Notes: generated by a model not told the origin, from the sequence alone. DNA of 64,000 bases from Calothrix sp. NIES-4101 (GCA_004296455.1 AP018280.1:5630794-5694793), one strand, 5' to 3'. Shown: positions 45,701 to 55,067, counted from the first letter of the stretch. Numbers and translations are program-made.

Positions 45701-48700
45701 TTAAGACCCCTAACTGGGCTGCGACTGTGCTAACTAAATAGAGTAAGCGTCGATCTAAGGGTAATTTGATGCTTTTGAAAAAAACCAACACCACTAGCAC
45801 TTTCTCTTTTGCCAAGATGGGAACAGCAAAACCTGTCTTTAATCCCGCATCACTAGCAATTGCACTTCTCAAAAATATAGTTTCTGTAGTTTTTGTGACA
45901 TCCTCAATCCATTCTGGTTGCTGGTTTTGCCAAACTCGCCCTGGTAATCCGACACCACGGGCAAATGTCATATTCTGACTGCGATCGCAAAATTTTTTGA
46001 GGTTACTGGTTTCACCGTACCAACCCAGTTGGTATTCCAAAACCTTACCGGATGGGGAGGGAACCCAGGCTTCGGCAAAATCCCAGTGAATTGTATCGCA
46101 AATTAACTGCAATACTTGGGCGATGGCATTATTGACGTTTACTGCTCGACTAATGGCTTGTGTCGTCAAAAGTAGCAAACGACTTTCATTTTCGGCTTGC
46201 TTGCGTTCGCTAATATCCCTAGCTGTACCGAGTAAATATTTTTGTGCATCAATCTCAATTAATTCGGCACTGAAAAGCATGGTTCTAATTTCGCCGTTGG
46301 CGGTGCGAAGTTCCAATTCTTGATCGCGAATTGCTTGTGATTGCTTGAGTATCTGCATAATCTGTTGGCAATCGGCTAAATTTGCCCAAACTTTCACTTC
46401 TTCGGCTCGGCGATTAATGATTTCTTCACGCTTGTAACCAAAAACTCGACAAAAATTGTCGTTAACTTCGATATAACGGGTGTCGGGAAAGGTGGCAAGC
46501 GCAATGGGATCGGGTGATGAACGAAAAGCCGAAGCCAGTTTTGCTTCTGCACGTGTCGAGCGTCTTGCTTCTAAGGATAGGGAAATTAAATTGGCGAGCG
46601 ATCGCGCAAAGTTAATATCTTCGAGCATCCATTGCTGGGGAACTGCCACTTGTTCTAAACACAATACCCCAGTTGTGACTCCTCCTAATTGCACAGGTAC
46701 GTCAAGTACAGATGTAATTTGGTGGGGAATTAAATAGGTATCTTTTAACTCCTGGGTGCGCGCATCTGTCAAAGCATTTTCTGCGATCGCTAATTGGTTG
46801 GAGTCTAGAGCCTGAAAAAAAGCTGGATAATCGGATATGGGCAGTTGGATGTTGGGTTTACTGTGTCGATTCCGACTGAGTTCAAACAAATCGAGGCACT
46901 CAATCGTTTGCTGGTTTTGGCGATACAACCAAATACTGGCTCGTTCAACGCCAATATATCGCGCCCCTGCTGCTGTAATTTCCCGTAAAGCCTGCTCGAA
47001 ATCCCCTGCATATAATACTTGCTTGCTGGCAATCTGAGTCAGAATCAAATTATGTTGACTTAATTTTTTGGCACTTTCGCGCAATTTTTGTTCGCTAGCT
47101 CGCAAAGCCGTTTCTGCTTGAGTGCGATCGTGAATTTCTTGTTGTAGGAGAATATTTGCTCGTTTTTCATTCTCCAATAGCTGAGCTTGGGAAAAAGCAA
47201 TCCCAAATTGGGTGGCAATTGATTCGAGTAATTCTATTTCTGCTGGAGTCCAATGACGCGGTTGATCACACTGGTGTAAGCAAATTAACCCATTTACATC
47301 ACCTTTACAGGATGTTCGCACTACTAGTATCGATTTGATTTCAAATTGATCACAAATCTCAGTTATATTTTCCAATAGTGGTTCTTGATATACATTATTG
47401 GATGCTACAGCTTGATCCTGTGATAGGGTTTTTTGTAAGTGGGCATTACTTAATACGGGAATGTCAAAGTTGAGTAGTGATGCGTAACCCGGAACTAAGA
47501 ATTCTGCTAAGATTGGGACTTTGGGGGTTTCTCCAGCTTCGTAACTATGAATCAAAACTCGACTAACATTTAATGCTTCACCAATTACGGCGGCGGCGGT
47601 AGCTAAAAGTTTTTTGGTATCGAGTTCCGAGCGAATTTGATCGGTGATTTTCTTAATTAAATAACTGCGTTCTAGTTGTCTTTGGAGAGCCTTTTCAGCA
47701 TCTTCTCGTTCGTATGCTAATGCTAGTGAATTTGTCGCAGCTTGCAAAAAATCAATTTCCGCATCTTCCCATATCTTGGGTTCCAAGCAACTATCAAATC
47801 CCAGAAAACCAATAAATTCTCCCTTGGCAATAATTGGTAAAATTAAAATTGAAAGTATTCCCTGTGCTTCGAGAATGAGGCGTTCGGCATCGGGAAAATC
47901 TTGGACAATTCCATTGATAATGCCACCTTTTGCTAATATCTCTAACCAGCGAGGCAAGAAATCAGCCAAGGAAAAATTTTTGAATGTCTGATGATTAATA
48001 TCATCATTCATTCCCGCAGCATACCATTCCGCCTTTTGGTTGATGAGCAAACTACCATCTGTAGCCTGACGGTTTTCAAAATAGTAAACCCGACTAGCTT
48101 GAGCCGCATTTCCTAAGATTTTAATAATTTCTTCATAGCAATTACTACAAGTATCAAAAGCTAATAACCGACATTTGATGTCTACCAATGCCGCTAAATA
48201 ACGTTCGCGATCGCACTTTTTGCTATTATCTAAAACTGTGATGACTGCAAATGTTTCCCCATCTTCTTGTACAAATGCTCTCAATGTTGTGTCTGCATCA
48301 AAACGCGAGCCATTTTTGCGACTGAGAGTTAAATTTTGGCGGGTAAAGTGGATATTATGGTTGGTGTAATTCTGACGGGACGGAACACTCTGACGATATC
48401 CCTCAATTAATTCGGTTTGTTGAGCTTTGCTCAAATGGGAATAATGAAGAGTAAATAATTTACCAATAAGTTCATCTTTACTAAATCCAAACATTTGACA
48501 GTAAGCAGGATTTGCTTCCAGCACATATCCTTGCTTATCAAGCAAACCAATCCCTACCTGCGCCGTTTCTAAAATTAATTCGATTTGTTGGTTTCGATTT
48601 TGTAATTCCACCGTCAAATGCTGTTTCTTTTCTAATTCATAATTTAATTCTTGATTTTTTAATCTTAATTCATTTTGTAATTTCTGTATTTGTAATTGGT

Positions 48701-49061
48701 TGGCAACTCTAACTAAAACTTCCTCCGGTTGAAAAGGTTTTGTAATGTAGTCAGAACCACCTACTTTAAAGGCAGTAATTTTATCTTCAGCTTCCTGTGC
48801 TGCGCTCAGAAAAATAATTGGAATATGTTGAGTATGAGAATTCGCTTTTAAGTAGCTACATACTTCAAACCCATTAATATTAGGCATTTTGATGTCAAGC
48901 AAAATTAAATCTGGATTAAAATCTAGCGTTGTCGCCATTACTTTTGCTCCAGAATTAAGCTTGCCGACAATATAGCCTCTATCAATCAAAATATCGGATA
49001 GAAAATCTAAATTTGCTTGGTGATCGTCAATCAGTAAAATTTTTTGATTTTCTCTATCCAT
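42735..49061 (-). CDS. Giant hybrid sensor histidine kinase (REC-PAS-multi GAF/PAS-HisKA-HATPase-REC)
   Basis: A 2108-residue cytoplasmic hybrid kinase with no membrane segment seen. It opens with a receiver (about 5-125, phospho-acceptor Asp56), then roughly PAS (155-280), GAF (285-455), GAF (465-640), GAF (680-830), PAS (840-960), GAF (965-1130), PAS (1140-1265), PAS (1270-1395) and GAF (1400-1580). The kinase core follows: HisKA with His1618 in SMSHELRTPL, then HATPase with GTGLGLAIS. A second receiver has Asp1935 in FMDMRMP. The 80-residue tail may be a degenerate Hpt-like helix bundle. The stimulus is unknown; the last GAF (LGCDRAVIYRF) resembles phytochrome-type GAFs but lacks an obvious chromophore Cys. 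No partner regulator gene is adjacent. Confidence 0.93.
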   Translation of the reverse strand: MDRENQKILLIDDHQANLDFLSDILIDRGYIVGKLNSGAKVMATTLDFNPDLILLDIKMPNINGFEVCSYLKANSHTQHIPIIFLSAAQEAEDKITAFKVGGSDYITKPFQPEEVLVRVANQLQIQKLQNELRLKNQELNYELEKKQHLTVELQNRNQQIELILETAQVGIGLLDKQGYVLEANPAYCQMFGFSKDELIGKLFTLHYSHLSKAQQTELIEGYRQSVPSRQNYTNHNIHFTRQNLTLSRKNGSRFDADTTLRAFVQEDGETFAVITVLDNSKKCDRERYLAALVDIKCRLLAFDTCSNCYEEIIKILGNAAQASRVYYFENRQATDGSLLINQKAEWYAAGMNDDINHQTFKNFSLADFLPRWLEILAKGGIINGIVQDFPDAERLILEAQGILSILILPIIAKGEFIGFLGFDSCLEPKIWEDAEIDFLQAATNSLALAYEREDAEKALQRQLERSYLIKKITDQIRSELDTKKLLATAAAVIGEALNVSRVLIHSYEAGETPKVPILAEFLVPGYASLLNFDIPVLSNAHLQKTLSQDQAVASNNVYQEPLLENITEICDQFEIKSILVVRTSCKGDVNGLICLHQCDQPRHWTPAEIELLESIATQFGIAFSQAQLLENEKRANILLQQEIHDRTQAETALRASEQKLRESAKKLSQHNLILTQIASKQVLYAGDFEQALREITAAGARYIGVERASIWLYRQNQQTIECLDLFELSRNRHSKPNIQLPISDYPAFFQALDSNQLAIAENALTDARTQELKDTYLIPHQITSVLDVPVQLGGVTTGVLCLEQVAVPQQWMLEDINFARSLANLISLSLEARRSTRAEAKLASAFRSSPDPIALATFPDTRYIEVNDNFCRVFGYKREEIINRRAEEVKVWANLADCQQIMQILKQSQAIRDQELELRTANGEIRTMLFSAELIEIDAQKYLLGTARDISERKQAENESRLLLLTTQAISRAVNVNNAIAQVLQLICDTIHWDFAEAWVPSPSGKVLEYQLGWYGETSNLKKFCDRSQNMTFARGVGLPGRVWQNQQPEWIEDVTKTTETIFLRSAIASDAGLKTGFAVPILAKEKVLVVLVFFKSIKLPLDRRLLYLVSTVAAQLGVLIQRKEAEAAHLQSEERLQLALEASDLGMWDWNLTRNKIYRDWRWKRMLGYEENEISDTRQAFRELVHPEDLASVSATLGKYLRGENSIYRAEFRMRAKSGEWKWIESCGKVFDRNEYNKPLRLTGTHKDITERKLLEGELALKEARLNAFFNNAPIGLCILDKELRFVRINQLLAEINGIPIQEHIGKKLNEVLCRVASLIEPSYQRVLTTGEAILNQALNMPSPEEPDGLRNFLISYFPIPGEDGIPSGVGSVLVEITELKRAELALLESAERERAITQVIQRMRQTLDLETIFAATTQELRQVLGCDRAVIYRFHSDWSGEFVAESVGDDWISLIEAHKQTPDLTAGMLEDENCILQAINSNPNQVVDTHLQDTQGGSYSCGTSFLCVSDIYAAGLDECYIQLLERFQAKAYITVPIFCGAQLWGLLASYQNSSSRHWKPGEINIAVQIGNQLGVALQQAELLAVKQRQSQALEKAALAADAANRAKSEFLASMSHELRTPLNAILGFTQLMSRDTSLDREIQQNLAVINRAGEHLLSLINDILEMSKIEAGRSTLNLSNFDLIQLLEILKEMLQFRATAKNLALVFEYAHNIPQYIQADANKLRQVLLNLLGNAIKFTKVGSVVLRVSWEEAKDEVGIEEDINVESQEFPASSVPKSQNPQFLHFEVIDTGSGIAPEEINLLFEAFGQTETGRKSQQGTGLGLAISRKYVQLMGGDISVNSTVDVGSIFAFNIQINIVTETDISSTSKQNQIIGLAAEQRNYRILVVDDADDSRKFLVKLLTTIGFAVNEATNGNEAISIWSNWQPHLIFMDMRMPMMDGYEATREIKRLEQQQKQNIPPSSPTVIIALTANVFEEQRKTIIEAGCDDFINKPFREEFLLGKIQQYLKVEYLYKEPEDSVISDTKNQNNPLLSDDKVVDMLSQLSPQLVKNLHDCAARCSDDLILDLLAEISSENTLIKDFFYELARNFQFEKIMQITNMVKFRE

Positions 49062-49354
49062 TGTTCAGAAAATTTACTTCAAATATATAATTTAGCAGTC
49101 ATTACTCGCAATTATCAAACTTACATCAATCACAATCATGATTAATTTATCACCGTTGATGTGAATTTATAACAGGATTCCGCAGAAGTAAACAGGCTTT
49201 ATTCCTAACAACCATAGTTTTCAAGTCATGTATCTACGATTAATTAACTCAAAAATCAGCAGTTAATCTCGATATTGGCATCAATGAAAATTATCGGAGA
49301 TGTGAATTCTTCAGAAATCTCAACTAAAGCTCTTTTTCAGTCCATCTCCAATTC

Positions 49355-49558
49355 CTAAAAACGCCACCAAGTTTTTTGCACATAAGCAAGAATACCCATG
49401 AATATGGCGATGAGTAACAGTAGCCAAATCACTCCCCCTGGAATTGCAGCCAAAATCCCCACTCCAAAACCTCGTAGTACCCAAACCGCGATCGCAATTC
49501 CCAGAAACATTCCAAAAGCCTGGGTAAATATACGGCTGGACTTTGATGATTGTGACAT
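49355..49558 (-). CDS. Small membrane protein, 67 residues
   Basis: A 67-residue protein with a short polar N-terminus and two hydrophobic helices (about 13-35 and 37-60), rich in Gly/Ala and ending WWRF. No family is recognised. An overlapping longer frame (49320-49580) is a shadow. It is probably a real small cyanobacterial membrane protein, but the evidence is limited to composition and a good ATG start. Confidence 0.55.
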   Translation of the reverse strand: MSQSSKSSRIFTQAFGMFLGIAIAVWVLRGFGVGILAAIPGGVIWLLLLIAIFMGILAYVQKTWWRF

Positions 49559-50358
49559 ACGATTTTATACTCCCATTCAAGTTTATTCCACAATAGCAGT
49601 CTTGAGTTAACTACCTAATTAAATATACATTTTTATCTATTTTCATCTATGACTGATTTGCAATGTTTTTGCTTCTGTTCTCTACCCTATTGAACTGCTA
49701 GAGTCTTCAATTCAGCAATTACCCCTAAATTCTCAGTTTTTGAGCAAATTTGCTGGCATTGTGAAAAATTCAACGGACTGAGAGACAAAATTGTTATCAT
49801 GCTTTTGCTAATGATTGCTACTTCAGAAAACCCTTAATGATGATGTCATCGTTATTTTGTGATCCATTCCCATGGTTTTTGCGATACGAAATACTGCTGA
49901 AAAGATTAAAGATATGATAAAGCTGTCATCGCGACAACGTTTTAGTATTATTTTAAACTATAGTCATCAATACTTATTAACCTAAATAATGGCGCAATCA
50001 GGTGTTTGGCAGGAGTATTTTGGGATTTGTAATTGCCACAAGCTTTCTGGAGCAAACATGAGTTAAAAATCTCCTAGATGAGTAAACTGTTGAGATGATT
50101 ATGGATATTAACTCAGTAGTAATCTAAATTTGATGTTTACTATGGGAATTACCTACTTAGTAGATTCACATAAACAAATAAAAAGTTATAAAAAAGACAT
50201 AGTTTTAATGAATTTTTTGGGAAAAATCATCTAAGAAACAACTATTTCCGGAAAATTTATATATTGTACTGGAACTACAATTAATAGGTTACACTCGATT
50301 CGCATTGAGTTTTAACTTTCAAGACAGCAAAAGTAGTGATGAGGAGTGACTGAAATTT
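49559..50358. other. 800-bp non-coding region
   Basis: AT-rich sequence between the small membrane protein gene and the SRPBCC gene. Promoters for both should be here. A TATATT -10-like element lies about 100 bp before the SRPBCC start. No RNA gene, hairpin or repeat stood out. Confidence 0.4.
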
Positions 50359-50916
50359 ATGATGTCTGCATCTTATAACTCAGACTCGGTACCTATAGGT
50401 TCAGGGATGGCATGGAGTCCAGAACAACAAGCCAAAGTTATCGAAGGAGAAGTAATTCTCGAAACCCGATCGCATAATGCTTGGGGTGGCGCAGTCACAG
50501 CTTGGATGTACTTACCCATTAAGCGATCGCACGCATGGCAACAATTAACAGATTATCCTCGCTGGGTGCAATATTTCCCAGATGTCACAAAAAGCGAAGT
50601 AATTCAACGGGGAGAAGCCAAACGCTTGTATCAAGCAGCACAAAAAGCCTTCCTGTTTTTTACCGCACAAGTAGAAATTTATCTCCACGTCGCTGAAGAA
50701 ATTGGACAACGCATCCAATTCCGTCTAGAGAAAGGAAGTTTCCACGATTTTACAGCTAATATTGAACTCCAAGACTTTGGCAACGGGACATTACTCAAAT
50801 ACGCGGTACAAGCTACTCCCACAATCCCAGTACCCTCAGTTTTGATTCAGCAAGCCATGAATTTTGAGTTACCTGCAAATATGCGTAAAATGCGACAAGT
50901 GTTGTGTAAGAGTTAA
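50359..50916 (+). CDS. SRPBCC (polyketide cyclase/dehydrase-like) family protein
   Basis: A 185-residue single-domain START/SRPBCC-like protein. It shows the WMYLPIKRSHAWQQLTDYPRWVQYFPDV entry block in outline (from about residue 50) and a beta-rich C-terminal half. Such folds bind hydrophobic ligands in a deep cavity. The ligand is unknown. The next gene starts 9 bp after the stop, so the two form a probable operon. Confidence 0.82.
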   Translation: MMSASYNSDSVPIGSGMAWSPEQQAKVIEGEVILETRSHNAWGGAVTAWMYLPIKRSHAWQQLTDYPRWVQYFPDVTKSEVIQRGEAKRLYQAAQKAFLFFTAQVEIYLHVAEEIGQRIQFRLEKGSFHDFTANIELQDFGNGTLLKYAVQATPTIPVPSVLIQQAMNFELPANMRKMRQVLCKS

Positions 50917-50924
50917 TCAGGGTA

Positions 50925-51500
50925 ATGTCACAGGTAGAGGAAATTCTCGACTTTTGGTTTGGTAGTCCAACTGAAACAGATTACGGTAAACCAAGAAATG
51001 TTTGGTTTTCCAAGCAAACGGAATTTGACAGTGAAATCCGTTCCCGCTTTCTTTTAGATTATGAGAAAGCTGCACAAGGTTTGCTAAATGAATGGAAAAA
51101 CTCACCCGAAAGCTGTTTAGCACTAATATTGCTTCTCGATCAATTTCCGCGTAATTTGTTTCGCGATACTCCAAAAGCATTTGCCACAGACTGGGAAGCA
51201 CTATCAACCGCAAAAAAGGCTGTCGCGCGGAATTTCGATCGCCAGTTACTACCTGTACAACGTTGGTTTATATATTTACCTTTTGAACATAGCGAAAATC
51301 TTGCCGAGCAACATCAAGCTGTTAATTTGTTCAAGTCACTTAGTCACCACCCCGACAGTGCTAACGCAATTACATATGCTATCCGCCACATGGAAGTAAT
51401 TGAACAGTTTGGACGTTTTCCCCATCGTAATTCTATTTTAGGACGCACTTCGACAGGCGCAGAAACCGAGTTTCTAACGCAAGCTGGTTCTGTTTTTTAG
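50925..51500 (+). CDS. DUF924 family protein
   Basis: A 191-residue DUF924 protein with the typical ILDFWFG start and blocks LILLLDQFPRNLFRDTPKAF and FIYLPFEHSE, all near the expected spacing, and RFPHRNSILGR towards the end. The family is helical and uncharacterised. It follows the SRPBCC gene by 9 bp. Confidence 0.88.
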   Translation: MSQVEEILDFWFGSPTETDYGKPRNVWFSKQTEFDSEIRSRFLLDYEKAAQGLLNEWKNSPESCLALILLLDQFPRNLFRDTPKAFATDWEALSTAKKAVARNFDRQLLPVQRWFIYLPFEHSENLAEQHQAVNLFKSLSHHPDSANAITYAIRHMEVIEQFGRFPHRNSILGRTSTGAETEFLTQAGSVF

Positions 51501-51545
51501 CCACTCTAGATATGTTCACAAATCAATAACCACCAATGCTTAAAT

Positions 51546-51570
51546 AGGGACACAGCAAGGCTGCATCCCT
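51546..51570 (-). terminator. Strand-specific RNA hairpin after the sugar transferase gene
   Basis: On the minus strand AGGGATGCAGC, a CTT loop and GCTGTGTCCCT form an 11-bp stem with two G-U pairs. On the plus strand the same positions give two A-C mismatches. This favours a minus-strand transcript, that is, the 3' end of the sugar transferase message. A second stem (CTTCC/GGAAG with a CAG/CTG inner stem) lies at about 51630-51655. Confidence 0.45.
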
Positions 51571-51718
51571 AAATGCTGGATATATAAGTGCAGCTAATCA
51601 ATAGCTAATCAACGGCGAATTAAAATACCTTCCTTCAGTTACCCTGCCGGAAGTTGCACTATGATGCCAAGTCTCCGGGTTTTTAGCTCCCCATCTCCGC
51701 ATTCAGGCGAATCTGAGA

Positions 51719-52393
51719 TTAATAAGCTCCGATTCTGGCAAAAATCACGTAGATAGTTTTGAAAACAACTAACAAGTCATACATGGGGTACCACTTTTTT
51801 TGGTATTGCAAATCTAAATCAACAACACTCTCAAAATCTGTAATTTGCGATCGCCCGTTAACTTGCCATTCACCAGTCAATCCCGGCTTCACATCTAATC
51901 TTTGCCAATGACGTTGATTGTAATGCATTACCTCATCTTCAGTCGGCGGACGGGTTCCCACCAAACTCATTTCACCCACGAAAACATTCCAAAATTGCGG
52001 CAACTCATCTAAACTACTGCTTCGCAAAAAACGACCTATTTTTGTCACCCGAAAATCATCTTTACTCTTAAAAATTAGCCCTTCTGATTCATTTTTCACG
52101 AGAGTTTTTAGCTGTTCTGCATCCACTACCATGGAGCGAAATTTGCGAATCCGAAAAGTTTTTCCATACAATCCATAGCGTTCTTGGGTAAAGAAAATGG
52201 GGCCTGGATTATCTATTTTAATAGCGATCGCAATGGGAATAAACACAACAGCTAAAATCAGTAACCCAACTAAACTACCTATAATGTCTAAAGCTCGTTT
52301 GAATTTGGAATTAACAGAGGGGTGAGGTTGAATCTCATACAAATTATTGGTACTTGCACTCTGAAATATATTTAGAAATGGTATGTGGTACAT
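51719..52393 (-). CDS. Sugar transferase (undecaprenyl-phosphate glycosyl-1-phosphate transferase)
   Basis: About 224 residues of the bacterial sugar-transferase (WbaP C-terminal) family. One membrane segment (about 35-57) is followed by TQERYGLYGKTFRIRKFRSM, SSLDELPQFWNVFVGEMSLVGTRP and KPGLTGEWQVNGRS. It starts exopolysaccharide or O-unit assembly by moving a sugar phosphate to undecaprenyl phosphate. ATG 52393 is chosen; a TTG at 52414 adds seven residues. No other polysaccharide gene is adjacent. Confidence 0.88.
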   Translation of the reverse strand: MYHIPFLNIFQSASTNNLYEIQPHPSVNSKFKRALDIIGSLVGLLILAVVFIPIAIAIKIDNPGPIFFTQERYGLYGKTFRIRKFRSMVVDAEQLKTLVKNESEGLIFKSKDDFRVTKIGRFLRSSSLDELPQFWNVFVGEMSLVGTRPPTEDEVMHYNQRHWQRLDVKPGLTGEWQVNGRSQITDFESVVDLDLQYQKKWYPMYDLLVVFKTIYVIFARIGAY

Positions 52394-52414
52394 CTCTGAA
52401 TGAACTTGGGTCAA

Positions 52415-53028
52415 AACGTATAAATACGTATCTTTTATTCCACTATAGACTTGCCGTTCAAAAAGACAATTACCCTCAACCGTATATTCACTGAATCTTC
52501 ATTGATCTTGACTGAGTCATGATATTTTATAAACTTAATATGAAGGTAATTTAGTATATCTTATGGTAGGTGAAAACTTTATTCCAATGTGTATATTTGA
52601 ATCAGTTGTATTATCTTCTACTGGCAATTATGTACGATTGCGGAAATACTGAGCGAATGTTTCCACTTTTAAATAAGTAGTAAATAAAGCAAATTTAAGC
52701 TTGCCGACTAAATACTTATGTGGAAATATTTGCAGTGTTGACACACAAGTAGATAAATTATCAACTATTTAACTATTATTAACTATTAACCCCAAAAACT
52801 ACGGTAAATTTAGCGAAACAATTTGGCTATTAAATACCAGTAGTTTCGCTAAAATAGTTTAACTCAAAATGTAAAATTTTATAAAGTATAAAAACTGACC
52901 GTGTAATTGGCAAATTATGTTTTAAGGAGTAGTAAGTCATATTGCTACTGCGGCGTAATTGGCTAATAGTTTTATTGAAATTTGTTCAGGGATAATCTTT
53001 GCTTTGTTAAAAACGAGGTGCTAGAGAA
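52415..53028. other. Non-coding region with inverted repeat between divergent genes
   Basis: About 610 bp. TTTAGCGAAAC (52809-52819) is the exact reverse complement of GTTTCGCTAAA (52843-52853). Just before it are three near copies of AACTATT. It should carry promoters for the sugar transferase and the small coiled-coil gene. Confidence 0.5.
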
Positions 53029-53328
53029 ATGGTTGCAGTTGGATTTGAAGTTAAAGTAAATCGATTAGAGTCAATTGTCGAGCAAATTGGGGAAGCTGTA
53101 TTAGCGACTACAGAAACAATTGATCGATTAGGCGATCGCATGGATAATCTGAGCGTGCAGATAGAGGAACAAGGTAAACAAATTCAGCAGCAGGGATACC
53201 AAATATTGGCATTATGCGACGCAGTACAAACACTTGCCGAAACTCAAGACGATTCGTTACAGAAGTTGTCCCAACTTACTCAAACATTAGATCGTTTGAT
53301 GACGATTATTCAAGGTTCGGAAGAATAA
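53029..53328 (+). CDS. Small coiled-coil protein
   Basis: A 99-residue protein that is almost entirely a predicted coiled coil, with heptad-like Leu/Ile spacing (RLESIVEQI, DRLGDRMDNLSVQI, LQKLSQLTQTLDRL). It has no signal, membrane segment or Cys pair. GAGGTGCTAGAGAAATGG surrounds the start, giving a reasonable ribosome-binding site. It is probably an oligomerisation or scaffold protein; the function is unknown. Confidence 0.65.
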   Translation: MVAVGFEVKVNRLESIVEQIGEAVLATTETIDRLGDRMDNLSVQIEEQGKQIQQQGYQILALCDAVQTLAETQDDSLQKLSQLTQTLDRLMTIIQGSEE

Positions 53329-53404
53329 GTAAGGGAAGGGGAAAGGTGAAGAGCATTGTAATTTGTAAATTAATAATTTGTCATTTGCCATTGTCAGTTC
53401 CCAG

Positions 53405-54085
53405 CTAAACCCTTAACTGTGTCACCGCAATGTTCCCAGAGAAGCAAACATCAACATCGCTACCCGGAGTGCGATCGCGTTTGCTATAATCTCCTTGATA
53501 ATAAAAATCATTGCCTTCTATTCGATAATTCACGGGTAAAGGTTTATTGCAAGCTTGGCAAAAAATAATCTCTGGTTCTGGCTCTCCTGGCTGTAAATGA
53601 GGCAAATTTACATTCCAAAATGTTCCCACTTCCCAAGTTCGCGAGAGCAAATCCTCTAATACTTTTACTGCCATTTGTTTCGCAGCTTCCCAATTGTAAT
53701 CAAGCTTGCCTTTGCGATAGTGAGAAATAGCAACTCCAGGTATCCCGAGCATTGCCGCTTCGCGAACTGCGGCGACAGTACCGGAAATATATGCATCAAC
53801 TCCCAAATTTCCCCCAGCATTAATCCCAGATAAAACAAATTTAGGATTGGGATAAATATGAGTGAGTGCAATGCGAGTGCAATCGGCTGGTGTGCCTCCA
53901 ATGGCGTATTCACGTTCAGAACGAGGGTAAAGGGGGATGGAGCGATTTGTAGTCACCTGATGTCCACAACCCGATTGGTGTTCATTAGGAGCAGCAATAA
54001 TTGTTTGATAGCCTTTGACAGCCTCCAATAGTACCCGAATTCCTGGAGCATCAATACCATCGTCGTTAGTTAAGATTAAAGTCAT
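53405..54085 (-). CDS. surE: 5'/3'-nucleotidase SurE
   Basis: A 226-residue SurE acid phosphatase. Metal-binding residues are seen in LTNDDGID (Asp8, Asp9), the substrate Ser in HQSGCGH and the block LSGINAGGNLG. It removes phosphate from nucleoside monophosphates and is linked to stress and stationary-phase survival. A sugar ABC permease gene lies 58 bp upstream on the same strand. Confidence 0.93.
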   Translation of the reverse strand: MTLILTNDDGIDAPGIRVLLEAVKGYQTIIAAPNEHQSGCGHQVTTNRSIPLYPRSEREYAIGGTPADCTRIALTHIYPNPKFVLSGINAGGNLGVDAYISGTVAAVREAAMLGIPGVAISHYRKGKLDYNWEAAKQMAVKVLEDLLSRTWEVGTFWNVNLPHLQPGEPEPEIIFCQACNKPLPVNYRIEGNDFYYQGDYSKRDRTPGSDVDVCFSGNIAVTQLRV

Positions 54086-54143
54086 TCAATTTTGAAGTTT
54101 AATTTTAGATTTTAGATTTTTCTGACTCAGCCCATTTCAGATA

Positions 54144-54989
54144 CTAACCTTTGACAGCACTACCAGTATCAGTCGGGACAATATAACGTTGGAGAAACAA
54201 AAATAGTATCATCACTGGGGCGATTGACATGACTGAACCAGCAGCAATCAAACGCCAATCAGATGAAAATGTACCCGCTAATTTGGCAACGCCAAGGGGT
54301 AACGTATATAAATTCTCGTCTTGAATTACAATTAGAGGCCAAAGAAAGTCACTCCAAGCACCAATAAATACAAAAATTGCTAGGGTTACAAGTGCGGGTT
54401 GAATCGCAGGTAACATAATATTCCACCACAAACCGAACTCTGAGCAACCATCCATTCGTGCAGCTTCTTCCAATTCTTTAGGTACTCCCAAAAAGGCTTG
54501 TCGTAGTAGAAAAATACCGAATGCAGAAGCCAAACTTGGCAAAATCATACCTAAATAAGTATTTCGGAGTCCGATTTGCACTGTCAAAATATATAGAGGG
54601 ATCATCACGATTTGAAATGGGATCATAATGGTAGTGACGATCGCAGTAAAAATCCAGTCGCGTCCTGGAAATGATAATCTCGCTAGGGGATAAGCAGCCA
54701 GGGCACAAAAGATGAGGTTGATGACAACAGTGAGTACGGCGACTAAAGTGCTGTTGAATATGTATTGTGCAAATGGGTTAGTTTGCCAGACAGTGACAAA
54801 GTTTTCCCAGGTTGGTTGTGCTGGTAATAATTGGGGTGGTGATTGAAAGATATTTTCTGTTTGGGATTTAAATGCAGTTCCCACTAACCATAGCAATGGG
54901 AAAAGAGTTAAAAGAGCAATGAGGCTTAATAAGCCATACATGAGGATGGTTTTGATTTGAGAATTTGTTTGATGATTTGGCGATCGCAT
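54144..54989 (-). CDS. Carbohydrate ABC transporter permease (MalG family)
   Basis: A 281-residue permease with about six hydrophobic segments and the EAA loop EEAARMDGCSEFGLWWNIMLP in outline (about 190-210). The PTWENFVTVWQTNPF segment after the first helix is typical of MalG/UgpE-type sugar permeases. No matching MalF, binding-protein or ATPase gene is adjacent, so partners lie elsewhere. surE follows by 58 bp. Confidence 0.85.
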   Translation of the reverse strand: MRSPNHQTNSQIKTILMYGLLSLIALLTLFPLLWLVGTAFKSQTENIFQSPPQLLPAQPTWENFVTVWQTNPFAQYIFNSTLVAVLTVVINLIFCALAAYPLARLSFPGRDWIFTAIVTTIMIPFQIVMIPLYILTVQIGLRNTYLGMILPSLASAFGIFLLRQAFLGVPKELEEAARMDGCSEFGLWWNIMLPAIQPALVTLAIFVFIGAWSDFLWPLIVIQDENLYTLPLGVAKLAGTFSSDWRLIAAGSVMSIAPVMILFLFLQRYIVPTDTGSAVKG

Positions 54990-55067
54990 TTTCGTATTTG
55001 GGAATGTAATTTGGTAATGTAATTTATAAATTTGTAATTAAGTGCGTGGTGACAATAAAAACTAAGC

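Noticed and set aside
43580-48712. Many plus-strand frames of 60-93 codons inside the hybrid kinase gene
   Set aside because: They are antisense shadows of a clearly coding 2108-codon gene.
49320-49580. 86-codon minus-strand frame overlapping the small membrane protein
   Set aside because: It shares most of its length in another frame with the more regular two-helix protein at 49355-49558 and has no membrane pattern.
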